Assembly: GCA_014728075.1 (NCBI GenBank)
Contig: WJMG01000063.1
Coordinates: 1-38,005, forward strand
From: Candidatus Omnitrophota bacterium
Lineage (GTDB): Bacteria; Omnitrophota; Gorgyraeia; Tantalellales; Tantalellaceae
Length of the DNA stretch: 38,005 nucleotides
Direction: 5' to 3'
Shown here: positions 18,113 to 30,300 of the stretch, piece by piece
Numbering within the stretch: the stretch's first letter is position 1
Layout: the number at the start of each line of letters is the position of its first letter
Translations under genes and position numbers: made by a program
Notes under the pieces: model-generated
What the model was told of the DNA's origin: nothing
What the model saw: only the letters and a program-made list of their open reading frames with translations
Database searches by the model: none

Positions 18113-19480
18113 ATGAACATTATCATTACCGGAGCCGGGCATGTGGGGTTCAACCTGGCCGAATACTTTACGGCGCTGGGCCATCAGATAACCGTCATAG
18201 ACCACGATAAGGGACTTTGCGACCATATCAACAGCAAGCTGGATGTTTTCGTGGTGAACGGACCGGGAAGCAGTCCCGCGGTGCTTGCCGAGGCCAATAT
18301 CGACAGGGCAGACATGCTAATAGCCGTGACCTCCAATGACGAGGCGAACCTTCTGGCCTGTAATTTCGCCATGCAGAAAGGCGTGAAGAGGAGGATAGCG
18401 AGGGTCAGGTCTTCCGCCTACCTGGAAGTGGAAGGGGCCGGCGGCATCGACCTCGAATCGACCGGAGTTACCTGTCTTGTGGAGCCGGAAAGGGGCGTGG
18501 TGGACAGGATACTCCAGTATGTTGACCTTCCCGGGGTGCTTGAGACGGCCAATTTCCAGTCTAACCGGATATACCTGAGGGGTTACCGGGTAGAGGAAGG
18601 CATGCCCCTGGCCAATAAGAGCCTTCGTGATATAAGGGCCATGTCCTCGGAAAATCCAATGCTTTTCGTTGTCATAGTCAGGGAGGGCAAGACCATTCCC
18701 CCGGTGGGCGACGAGGTGCTTCTTCCGGGCGACGAGGTCGTGGCCATAATGCCGAAGGAATCCTTCCCTCATTTCAGGGCCCTGATAAACAGCGAGTCGC
18801 TGAAAAGGAGGAAGATAGTTGTCTCCGGAAGCTCCCTGACCGCCGTACATCTGGCGCAGGCGCTTAAACCCATGGCCGATACGGTCGTTCTCGCCGACCC
18901 GGACCTCGAACACGGTACATTCGCGGCCTCGACCCTTGAAGGTGTGGATGTTTTTCACGGTGATACCACCGACCCTTCCGTGCTTGAAGAGATAAACATC
19001 AGGGACGCCGACTGTTTTATAGCAGCCGGGGACCAGGAAGACAATATCATGGCCTGTCTGATCGCCAAGGCCGAGGGCGCGGGTATGGTCATAGCGATAA
19101 GGGACGACGAGCGCTACAGCGGGCTTTTCGATTCCATTGGCCTCGACCATGTGATAAATACCCGCGAAATAGTGCTTAATACGATAATCGAAAGGATACA
19201 GACCGTATCCATCGGGGTTTATCTTAAGCTCAGATCAAGCGATACCGAAGTGGTCAGGTTCAGCGCGGGCCGGAAAAGCCGCGTGGCGGGTAAGACCCTT
19301 ATACAGCTCGAGAAACAGTTCAGGAAAAAGGCCATAGTCGGTTGTCTGGTCCGCAACGGCGAGGTCGTTATACCGGGAGGGGAGACCAGGATAGAGGCTG
19401 ACGACGAGGCTATCATTTTCTGCGGAAAAGATTTCCTTCCCAGGGTCAAGAAACTGTTCAATCCTCCGGAGAAAGAATGA
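18113..19480 (+). CDS. trkA: Trk system potassium uptake protein TrkA (two RCK_N/RCK_C pairs)
   Basis: MNIIITGAGHVGFNLAEYFTALGHQITVIDHD..., second Rossmann unit KIVVSGSSLTAVHLAQAL, GDTTDPSVLEEINIRDADCFIAAGDQEDNIMACLIAKAEGA. Confidence 0.9.
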   Translation: MNIIITGAGHVGFNLAEYFTALGHQITVIDHDKGLCDHINSKLDVFVVNGPGSSPAVLAEANIDRADMLIAVTSNDEANLLACNFAMQKGVKRRIARVRSSAYLEVEGAGGIDLESTGVTCLVEPERGVVDRILQYVDLPGVLETANFQSNRIYLRGYRVEEGMPLANKSLRDIRAMSSENPMLFVVIVREGKTIPPVGDEVLLPGDEVVAIMPKESFPHFRALINSESLKRRKIVVSGSSLTAVHLAQALKPMADTVVLADPDLEHGTFAASTLEGVDVFHGDTTDPSVLEEINIRDADCFIAAGDQEDNIMACLIAKAEGAGMVIAIRDDERYSGLFDSIGLDHVINTREIVLNTIIERIQTVSIGVYLKLRSSDTEVVRFSAGRKSRVAGKTLIQLEKQFRKKAIVGCLVRNGEVVIPGGETRIEADDEAIIFCGKDFLPRVKKLFNPPEKE

Positions 19481-21081
19481 ACCCGAGATTTATCACTTAC
19501 TCAGTGGGTAAGCTTCTTGAGATCCTCGCCCTGGTCCTCTTTATCCCGGCGGGTATAGCTTTCTATAATCTCCTTCCCGAAGGGTATCCGGCGATGCTGC
19601 TGGATCACAGGCTTTCGGGTTTCATCATCGCCATCCTTTCGTCTTTTTTCTGCGGCATGATACTGAAGCTGGCGGGGGACAGGGAGATTTCCGGCAACGG
19701 TATAAGGGAAGGCTTCGCCATAGTCGCTTTCGGATGGATAGTGCTCACGCTCTTCGGCGCCATACCTTTCATAGTGTATTTTCTGGGAAAAGCCGCGGCC
19801 GTGGATGTGCATGTTTTCCTGCGGGCTTTTACCGATTCATATTTCGAGATAATGAGCGGGTTCACCACTACCGGGGCCACTATTTTCGAGGATGTGGAAA
19901 GCCTGCCCCGGGGCCTTCTTTTCTGGAGAAGCCTGACCCACTGGCTGGGCGGCATGGGTATAGTGACGCTCGCCCTGGCGATACTTCCAGCTTTCGGTAT
20001 AGCCAGCTACCAGATGTTCAGGGGAGAGGTGCCTGGTCCCACGGCCGAGAGGCTTCGCCCCAGGCTGGCTCAGACCGCGATAATACTCTGGGGGGTTTAC
20101 GCCCTCCTTACACTGGTAGAGGCGATACTTCTCAGGCTGGGGGGTATGAGCGTTTTCGACGCTCTCTGCCACGCTTTCGGGACGATGGCCACAGGAGGGT
20201 TCTCCACCAGGAACGCCTCAATAGGCGCGTATAACAGCAGTTTCATAGACTGGGTCGTGATAGTTTTCATGTTCTTCGCGGGCATGAACTTTATTATACA
20301 TTACCGCGTCTTTTTCGGAAGGAAGCTGGACCTTCTTAAAAGCAACAGGGAGTTCCATTTTTACGCCGGCGTGCTCGTCGTCGCCGTCCTTCTCGCCGTC
20401 ATAGCGCTAGGGACCCAGGGTATAGTCTCCCCGGAGGAGGCAGGCGCCAGTTTCCGGCCCGAGCCTCTTTCCGCAAGCGCCCTGACGGAGAAGATCTCGG
20501 TCGAAAAGGAAAAGGTCTCCTCTTTTTACGGCATTCTCCGGCACGCCGCGTTCCAGGTGGTGTCTATCACCACAACTACCGGTTACGCTACGGCGGATTC
20601 CGATATCTGGCCCAATTTCGTCCGGTTCATGCTCGTGGTCCTCATGTTCTTCGGCGGGTGCGCCGGATCGACCGGGGGCGGCATAAAGATGATCCGGGTC
20701 ATGGTATTCCTCAAGACGGCGCTCAGGGAGATAAAGACCATCATACAGCCCAGGATAATAGCGCCTATCAAGATAGCCCGGAAAGCGGTTGACGATAAGC
20801 AGGTGATGAACATACTCGGTTTCATCGCGCTTTTTATGGGATGTTTTGTCGTATTGTCCGCGGCGATGAGCTTCATAATACCCGATTTTACGACGGCGGT
20901 GGTTTCCGTTGTCGCCACTATGTGTAATATCGGACCCGGGCTTTCAGGCGTAGGCGCCACGGAGAACTATGCCTGGATACCCCTTTCCGGAAAATGGGTC
21001 CTTACCCTGTGCATGCTTCTGGGCAGGCTCGAGATATATACCGTGATAATAGCCCTTTCCCCGATCTCCTGGAGAAAATGA
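19477..21081 (+). CDS. trkH: Trk system potassium uptake protein TrkH
   Basis: DSYFEIMSGFTTTGATIFEDVESLPRGLLFWRSLTHWLGGMGIVTLALAILP, FGTMATGGFSTRNASI, GGCAGSTGGGIKMIRV, ATMCNIGPGLSGVG selectivity-filter repeats. Confidence 0.93.
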   Translation: MNPRFITYSVGKLLEILALVLFIPAGIAFYNLLPEGYPAMLLDHRLSGFIIAILSSFFCGMILKLAGDREISGNGIREGFAIVAFGWIVLTLFGAIPFIVYFLGKAAAVDVHVFLRAFTDSYFEIMSGFTTTGATIFEDVESLPRGLLFWRSLTHWLGGMGIVTLALAILPAFGIASYQMFRGEVPGPTAERLRPRLAQTAIILWGVYALLTLVEAILLRLGGMSVFDALCHAFGTMATGGFSTRNASIGAYNSSFIDWVVIVFMFFAGMNFIIHYRVFFGRKLDLLKSNREFHFYAGVLVVAVLLAVIALGTQGIVSPEEAGASFRPEPLSASALTEKISVEKEKVSSFYGILRHAAFQVVSITTTTGYATADSDIWPNFVRFMLVVLMFFGGCAGSTGGGIKMIRVMVFLKTALREIKTIIQPRIIAPIKIARKAVDDKQVMNILGFIALFMGCFVVLSAAMSFIIPDFTTAVVSVVATMCNIGPGLSGVGATENYAWIPLSGKWVLTLCMLLGRLEIYTVIIALSPISWRK

Positions 21082-21095
21082 CCTCAGAGAGGTCA
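21079..21095 (+). terminator. Weak hairpin at trkH stop, possible terminator
   Basis: TGACCTCAGAGAGGTCA palindrome followed by CCTTTCTTT. Confidence 0.35.
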
Positions 21096-21104
21096 CCTTT
21101 CTTT

Positions 21105-21142
21105 GATGTCTCCTGCAAAGATAGATGTATCCTGCAAAGATA
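21105..21142 (+). repeat. Two-copy 19-bp tandem repeat
   Basis: GATGTCTCCTGCAAAGATA followed directly by GATGTATCCTGCAAAGATA (one mismatch). Confidence 0.7.
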
Positions 21143-21360
21143 ATGGTAAAAACACTGCTGTTTGATGTAAAAGGAGCGCTTTCGCCCTGTTAGTCTAATA
21201 AAAACTTAAATTTTATAAATCATTATGATATATTATATTATAGGGGAAAGTGTGCCCGGGTAACCTAAATAACGGAAAATTTATTTTTTTGGAAAGTTAA
21301 TAAAAAGGTTTAATAAGTCGGGGGAAGTTTAATTGGACCCGGAAAAGCGGAGCAGTTAAG

Positions 21361-24300
21361 ATGAATAGCCGGTGGTTTAAAAAGAACAGGCTTATAAGAC
21401 GCGGTGTTTGTGTTCTTACGCTGCTGCTTTTTACCGCGGGTACAGTGGTACCCGTTAATGGCTTCAGCCAGGCCATGAGCTTCGCCCCGGCAGCTTCTTT
21501 GTCCTTAGCCGCTTCAGACATAACACTTCCCGAAGGGCTGGGTGAGATAAAAATGGCCCGGGACGGGACCAGCGGGAAGATAGTTATACATATACAGGAC
21601 GCGCATTGTAACAAGTTCGCCCAGAGAAAGATCCTATCCATTTTAAGGCATATCAGGAACCATTACGGAATAGGGCTTTTAAATCTGGAGGGGGGTGTGC
21701 GCGGCTACGATACCGGGAGTTTTACGGAAATAAAAGACCGTGAAATAAGGATGAGGGTCGCCGGGTATTTCATGGATAAAGGAGAGCTGAGCGCCGCCGA
21801 AATTTACGCGATAGAGCGGCCCGGCGATATAAGTCTGTGGGGAGTGGAAGATAAAGAGCTTTATCTGAAAAACCTGGATGTGTTCCGTTCCTCCCTGAAA
21901 GAAAAAAGCGAAATGGACGAATATCTACGCGCCGTACGGCAGGATCTGGAAGGCCTCAAAAAAGAAAGATTCAATAAAGAACTTCTCGAGATGGATTCGC
22001 TATATTCCCGATACAGGGACCGGAAGATCGATCTTGAAGAATATTTCCGTTTCGTCGCCGAAAAGGCCGTTGAAAAAAATATAGATTTCGGGAAGGAAGA
22101 GAATTTCTCCGGATTGCTCAAGCTTTTGGAGGATGAAAAGGAGATCGATTTCCGAAAAGCAAATAAAGAAAGGGACCTTTTGCTGGGTAAACTCGGGAAA
22201 ACGCTTTCTTCCGACGGTTCGAAACGCCTTCTCGAATACACTCTTCTTTTCAGGAATAAGAACATAGGGGCGGAAACCTATTACGCGTATCTCAAAGATA
22301 CGGCCGCCAGGATGGGGGTCAAGAGGGAGGAGTATCCCTCTTTCTTTTCTTACGCCGAGTACATACGGGATTTCGGGAAAATAGACAAGGTGTCCGCTAT
22401 TCACGAGGTCGAAACCGTAGAGGAAAAGATAAGAAGCGTTCTTTACGAGAACGGATCCCAGGAAGAGCTTGATACACTGTCCCGCCGCCTTTTTCTGCTT
22501 GAGGATATGTTCTCTTTCAAGCTCACCAGAAGAGATCACGCCAGGTATCTGGATCTTGAGCACGGACTGGACCCGGGCAGGATCTCTTCTTTTTTAAAGA
22601 AGGAAGGGGTTGAATACGATGCTGTTACCATGTCGGAGGAAAGCATACGCAGGGTCAACGCGTACAGGTCCGAAGTTTCCGCTTTCTTCAGGTTTTCATT
22701 TTTGCGGGATGACAGGTTCCTCGAGAATATCCGTTTCGACAGCATGAGTAACGGCCAGGAAGCGGCGCTGATAATAACCGGGGGATTCCATTCCGAGAAC
22801 CTTGCCGCTCTGTTCCGGGCGTCGGGTCACGGTTTCGTTTCTATAATGCCTTCTTTTTCGTGTGAGGAAGGGTACGAAAGCCCTTATTTCAGTCTTCTCG
22901 CGGGGGAAAAAGACGCTTTCGCCGCGGCCGTGGCCCCTTATTTGGCGGAAGCCAGCGCCCTGCAGAAAGCCAGCAGACTGTGCCCGGCCCTTTCCGGGGA
23001 AGTGTATACTCCCGATGAAACGGCTCTTTTCCGGGCCGAAAAAAAATTCGTGGAAAGAGCTGCCGTAGGATCCGTTGAAGTGGAACTGCTGGACAGACCG
23101 GGCGGACATACACTTTTTTCCGCCGGAAGCGGAGAACGGACGCAGATCACCGTAAACGACCTGCTGCTTCCTCTCGGATATCCCGTAAAGGGTTCTGAAG
23201 AGAGGATACGGGAAGAGGAACATCACGGCGCGAAGAAAAGCTTTTTTTCCGGTATCTTCGAAAAGGCGGTAAAGATTTCATCCTACATCAACACGGTGCC
23301 TTACGCTATCCGTAAGATATTTCTTTTACCGGTAAGGGAAGAGTTGATCTACAGAGGAGGGCCGTTACTGGTCCTTTATTCGGCGGCCCTTCTTGTGCCG
23401 GGAGGGATGGGGGCTCAGGGGGCGCTTTTAGCCGGTGTCGCGCTGCAGGCCATATCAGGCGCGTATTTCATCAAAAAGCACGCGATAGAAAGAGAAAGCG
23501 TGTACAAGTGGATGCCGGCGCCGGCTCTTGTGAGCTTTATAGCCACCGGTATTCTGACCCCTCTTTTTTTATGGAACCCCGTGGTGCTTCTCGCTGGATC
23601 TATAGCCGTTCATTCTACCGTGAACCTTATTGTTCTTATGGCTAACCGGATGATGGGCGAGGAAGCCGTTGGATACGCCGTAATACCGGAAAGTCCTGGA
23701 GCCGGGGCGGTTACCCCCGGCGCCCATCGCGGGGATCCGGATGAGGAGGTCTTTATAGACATTTTGAGCGAGGATAGCACGCTGAACGCTCTGCCCGAAG
23801 AGACCCTGCTGAAGACGCTTGAGACTTCAAACCCTTCAGCCCTGTCGAATCTGGGCCTTACGGAAAACGCCGCGCTCAGGATCGAAACGGCGAAGCTGGT
23901 CTATTTACAAATGAAAGGGTACGGTATAGAAGCGGAGATAAATGAGTTCGTAAGGGAGCGTATTGCCGGAGGAAAACAGAAAGAAGTTTTCGAGCTCATC
24001 GGTGAACTCGGCGCGGCCGGGGGAAAAATAGGCGCTGCCGCCTACGATGTTGCCGGGAGTATCCTGGGGGTCATGAGGGTAAAATACAAGCTGGAAGGCC
24101 AAGAGTTCGATGAATACATAAAACCGTATCTTTATACCGGAAGCGAAAAATACGATCTTATCCTGAAGGAGAAAGTAGACGAGGCCGCGGAAGGGAAGGT
24201 AAAACGGTTAAGGGACCTTGACCTGGATACCAGAAGGAAGATACTGGAAAGGCAGGTCGTCGAGAGGTTCAACAGGCTTTCCGCTTTTGACCAGGCCAGA

Positions 24301-27300
24301 TTGTTCTACAGGAACTGGGATTACAGGGAGACCGAGATAGCGGAGATCGCGAAGGTCGATGCGCTGGGTCCATCCAGGGGCGAAGAGGATGTGAGAAAAA
24401 AAGCGGTTATAGTTCTTCTGGTCCTGAACGCGGCCAGCCGCGCCGGTTACTCGGAAGAGCAGGATCTTTACGAATACCTCAAGGATTATTATTTCGGGAG
24501 TCCGGACGAAAGGCACGATTACGGGCTTACAGGCATGAACCTCCCCAGAGGGGAAGACTTTGACAGGTTTTTGAATTTTGTGAACGACAGGTATTTTGTC
24601 GAAGATGTTGCCCGTGAACAGGTGGATATAGGGGAAATGACCCTGCCGAGGGACAGGCTGATGGATTCAGTTTCAAGGATCCGTCTTGATTTCGGGATAT
24701 CTTCCAGGGATATAAGGCGGGATATCGAGGGTATGCCCGAATATCAGCTTACAGTGACAGGAGATCTTTTCTCGAGCCAAGAAATGGAGAGCGTACGATC
24801 TTTGTCCGGATATGAGAGCGCGGAATTCATCAAAGAGCTAGAAATGGCGATGAGCTCGCCCGTAACATCTTCCTCCTTTTTCGACGAGGAGAACAATATT
24901 CTTACCATAAGCCTCTACCCCGAAGGGATAAACGCTCTCAGGGCGCAGTACGGTCTTCCGGCGAGATCTTTTGAGGTAACCGTGCCCGATATAGATACAA
25001 CCGGAATGACCGAGGAACAGTTTGAAATGATCCGGACACTGATAGAAGAAGGCGCCAGAAGACGCATGCGGTCGAGCACGGAGCTTTCGGAGGCCACGAA
25101 ACAAATGTTCCTGGATTTTTCCAATGACGCATTTTGTTTACAATACGCCCGGAGAGAGGAAGGTGGCGTGACCGAAGTTTCCATGATGCCGAGTGAGCTC
25201 ATTTTATCCAAAGGAGAAAAAAGGAGCTACGAAGAGATAAGCTACATACCCGAGAGATGGCGCCCCAGCGAAAGGTTCCCGGCGCGAGATGAGAACCGGC
25301 TTCTGGAAGAGGTGGCGGAGAGCCTGGGCAAGACCGCCGAAGAGATAAGGAAAGAGATCGACGACATGATGCTCAAAAGGCATTACCAGATGTACAGGGC
25401 GAACGGCTTCGCGGAAAGGGACGATCCCCAGGCGCGGATAATTTACGGAATATTCGAGGACCTGAAGAAAGCTTATAACGAAACGGCCCGGATACGCGGG
25501 TATCCGGAATATTCGGGCAAACTTTTTATAGTTGATACTCCGGAAGTCAACGCTTTCGCGGACCCGGCCAGGGGTGATATCTTCCTTTTCCAGGGGTTGG
25601 TGAGAGGCATGGCAGACTACTTCAGCCCCGAGAACGCCAGCGGTATAGGAGGGAGCCATTTTTCGAAGGAACACATCGCTGCCGTACTCGCGCACGAAAT
25701 GGCCCATATCATGCAGGGAACATCTCCCCACGGTATACCTTTCGAGCAGCTGGTCAAGGAAGACGCGAAAAGGACGGAAATACTTGATATAAAACGGAAC
25801 CAGGAATATGACGCCGACGAGATGTCAATGCTGCTTATGGACGCCGCGGGGTATAATCCACGCGGGATCATAGAGCTGATAGACCTTCTCACGAGCATAA
25901 CTCCCAAAAGCACTCTCGAGACCACGGCCGAAGATCACCCGCATCCCAAGGAAAGAAAAAAGAACCTGCAGGACCTGTCCATGGACAAAAGCCTGGTAAC
26001 CCGGAATTTCGAAAAACCTTTTTCCGGGCTCGAACGGGAAGATTTCAGCAGGATGTACAGCAGGCACTCTCTTCATTTAACCCCTTATATAAGCTCGAGG
26101 GAAGAGCTTCTTGACGCGATAAGGAACTCCGGGCGTTTTGAGGAACTTGTGGGTTTGCTTCGAATGGCGCAAGCGACAGCAAGATTTCCCAAGGTAAAGG
26201 CCGCCGCTAAAGAGGGCTTCGCGCGATCTTGTTTTGCGAGATACATTTTCGGTAAGAACATCATTCAGGCCGTAAGAGCCTTGAGTAATTCCTATACCGG
26301 GGAAGACGGGACGGTTACCGGCGATCTGGTGGGCAACAGGCAGGCAGGAGCTTACATCGCCAATGTGTCGTCTTCCGGGGACGGACTTTCCCCGAGAGAC
26401 AGGTATTCGCTTGGCTGGCAACTTGAAAGAAATCTCGAAAGGAGCGCCAGGGAGGTCATAGCCGAGATCAACGGTGTAGCGTCCGACATAAGCCTTTCGG
26501 ATATATCTCTGGAAGAAAAGAAGGACGCGCTCTCTAAACTTGACAGGATCAAAAAATTCTTCATAGAGACGGTATCTTCCCTGAACGAGGAGGATTACGA
26601 AATTTTCTTGCGGGCCTCCCCCGGAGAACCGGGAACGGACGCCGCCGAGATCGCCGATGCTATCAGGACATCTGAGGAAACGGAACTTTCCGTGCTGAGG
26701 GAGGTGCCGGTGGCGGTCTTCGGCTCTTTCGGGAAGGACAGGCTCGATGAGAAAAAAGAGATCGAGCTGCCGACGGGTGAAAAGATACAGGCGGTGATGG
26801 AAAGAGAGGACCCCGGGATATATGTGAAAGATGTGCGGAGATGGCCTCTTGACGGGCCGCGCGAAAGAGAAAGCTTGTTCGAGGTCCTTCTGCTCAGCTG
26901 GATAAACAGTCATTGGGTCAATGGCGTAACGACTTTTGAGCGCGACGGCCTCGATACGGAATTGTACAGGGAGATCAGGGCAAAGCTGGGGGAGCCCGGG
27001 TTCATCAGGTTCCCGTCCGGAGTGGGAACGGAAGAGTTCGAAGGCGCGATGTTCAGGGAAAAACTCGCGCTGTACCTGGCGGAATTCGAATGGAATACCC
27101 CAAAGGGGTCGGAACTTGCCCGTTTCGCTTCGGAAGTTATGCCTTTCGAGGAAACCTGCTTTCTGCCGCGACTTTTTTCCGGGGAATTCGGAGGCGTAGG
27201 AAATTCCAGGAGAGTGTTCGAAGTAAGGAGCGCATACAGTAAAAGGGCTTCCGCTGTGCAGGAACAAAGGGCGGATTATGAGCGCGAAGGTGACTTCTCG

Positions 27301-30300
27301 ACCCCCGGCGACATAATTTCCCGGAAATTGTCCGCCGTGAAGACCGGCTCGGAGGTCCTTTCGGTCATCAGGGGCGAGACCGGTATCTATTCGCCTTCTT
27401 TCAGGGCAAAGATCTTAAGACAGCTGGCGCAGCAAAGCAGCCATTCGTTCTTTGTCGGCGGTTCCCTCGACGCCGTGGAGCTGTTCGCGCTGTTCAAGCA
27501 GATAATACCTTACGCCGACGCCGCGGAAATAATGCTGGAACTTTTATCGTACGATGTGTTCAAACAGTCTTACGCCCGGAATGCCGGCCTTGAGACCTAC
27601 AGGGCGGCCGCGGCGGTCATAGAGGAGATAATGGATAAAAGAAAACCCGGTGACAGGACAGTTCCCGGCGGCGCGATGAGCGTTTATATAAGATCTAAAA
27701 TAAAAGAAAGGAAGGCCGGAGGAAGATCGATAGATGCGGATTTCGTTTACCGTACGCTTGAACGCCTCAGCAGGCATTCGAACATTTCCCTGGCCGAAGG
27801 GCCCGAAGGCGGATTTGTCTTTACGGAGAACCCGGAAGATGAGGATATCCTTGCCGGAAAAGTGCACCTCCGGGAGCAGAAAGTCGGATCCCCCGATATG
27901 CCGGTCTGTCTTTTTAATAGATACATTGAAAAAGACGAGCAGGAATTCTTCAGAAAGATCTTCGATCTCGATACGGAACAGCTTCAGGAGATAGCTCTTA
28001 ACCAGGAACGGGTCGAATCGTTATCCCGTGAAACGACCGCCATGCAGACAGGCCGGCTTAAAGACACCGGCCTGACCAGGAACAGCGACTTCAAGCGTAT
28101 GCTGGACGGTATTATAATATTGAAACTGCTGGACGAGGCCAGGGAAGGAGCGGGCCTTAAACCCAAGCACACCATTAATTCACGCGATTTTGAAGAAGTG
28201 CTCAGTATGGATATAAGGGTTGTTTCTTCCGAAGATGAGCGGGCCGGGATTGAAAAGATATCTCAAACGACGCACATAATTCTTTTCAGTGACATGGCAA
28301 AAGAGTTCAATTCCCTGATCGAAAAGGAGATAGAAGGCTCCGGACAATATCCCGCCGGCGGGGATAAGGAGCAATTTGACGCCCGGACGCGGCTGGCGAG
28401 GGAGTTCATGCGGAAATTACGAAGAGGATTCGTGAAGCTCAAAGAGCGGGCTTATTCATCCTCGGATGAGTTCTTTACCCGATCATCGGGGGATACCTGG
28501 GGCTTTCGCAGCGCCAGGCGGGAAATAAGCCTCGCCGAAAAGGTAATGCTGGAGATATTTCCCGAATATTGCGATCTTATGGTGGATTACCAGATCCCCG
28601 GCCCGAAAAATATGGACTCTTTTACGAGAAAACACGAAGAAGGCCCCGTCGATTATAAAAAAGCGTTCCTGGACAGGATAGATATTGAAGGCCCTAAAGC
28701 CCGGCTTTTCAAGAAATACGATGAGGAGAAACTGGGCCTGGTCTCTCTGGATGAGTCTTTGCCGCAAAAACTCGATAAGCTGGAAGCTTTTCTGCCGGAG
28801 GCCTCGCTTTACAGGGACATATATATACACTCCATAGAGAAGACCCTGCCCCAGATCAGGCAGATACATCCGTTCCTGGAAGGGGAATCCCTTGACGACG
28901 ATATGCTCACGCTGATCGGTAAAGGGATAGTGAATCCTTTCGAGGAGTGGGAGAGGCTGAGGAATGCGGAATTCCATATAGAGCCCGATGTTTTCGAGAA
29001 CATGCACAGGCCCTTTTACAGGCGTGCCGTGCTGATGACAGCTGATCCTCAAAGGCAGATCAGGTACGGGTTGACGGCGCTGAAGATATATAAGTCTGTC
29101 TATCCAGATTCGACTTTCAGAGAAAGGTTCGAGGCGATCATGGAGTTCATGCCGAACCCTTCTAAGGTCCGGGACGACGAGATCGACGCGCTTCTTGAGG
29201 AGTACGACATACCTTTCACGGGAGATGATGTGCCCGAAAGGGAAGAGATCACTTTAGAGTATCTCAGCCGAGAGGTGCTGCACCAGTACAGCGATTACCA
29301 CAGGTATACCCTCGACAAGGAAATGAACAATATGGACATGATGATACAGTCGGTAAGGGCCATGCTTTCCTCGGCGGGGCGCGGACAGAAAAAAGATTTC
29401 GTTCTCTGGCTGCTGGATCCGCGGAGCTACCCTAAACCCGAGGTCTTGAAAAAGGACGAGGAACAGGGCCGGCTCTTCGACTCGATGCCGTCCGATATAA
29501 AGTTCCTTCCCCAGAAACTGAAAGACGCGGTGCTTAAGGATATTTTCCTTGGGGAGGGAGGCCTGCTCAATCCGAGGGAAGGGGTGGCTGAAGACAAGGC
29601 CGCGATGAACGCTTTCGCGGAGGCTTTGTTCAATAAGTACTTTAAGATAGACCCGAGCGGGAAAAAAGGTTTCAAGGCGGAGACGCACGGCGTATTGAGA
29701 TCGGTCTTCAATTCGGTCATAGAACACTATAATCCGGCCCGGAAGACAGAGATAGTGCTGGCGCTTCTGGCCATGGAAGGCAAGCTCGAAGAACTCGAAC
29801 CGGGAGACAGGCTGGTAAGCATGCTGCAGACATTGGGCGCCGTCGGCATCAAGGTCGGGCAATTCCTCTCTGAGAACGAAGGGATGATAACCGATTCCTC
29901 CATGCGAAGGAAACTGGGATATTTAAAGGACAGCGCCGAAGGTTTCGGCAAACTGGGAGTGCTGGAGACCCTGAGGGCCGAAGGCGTTGACCTCTCCAGG
30001 CTCAGGATCGGAAGGAGGCTCAAAGCGGCTTCCATGAAGCAGGTGCACGAAGCGTGGTACCTGAACGACCGGGGCGAGTGGGAACGGGTAGCGATAAAAG
30101 TCCTGCGGCCCGCCATAGCGAGGACCATAGAAGAGGACCTGTATGTTCTCGAAAAGGTCCTGGAGGATGTCCGGCGGGATTTCCCCGAATACGATGTAGG
30201 CAATATGGCCGGGACCGTAAGGTCCTGGATAGACGAAGAGAGGGATTTTTCACTGGAGATAAGGAACGCGGAAAATATAGCGGACATCGTAAGAGAATAC

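Noticed and set aside
18100-18113. Leaderless promoter of trkA (TAAAAT 7 nt before ATG)
   Set aside because: No convincing -35 element and AT-rich matches are common; needs start-site mapping.
26077-27267. 396-aa ORF on the - strand
   Set aside because: Antisense to the giant ORF; no motifs or SD.
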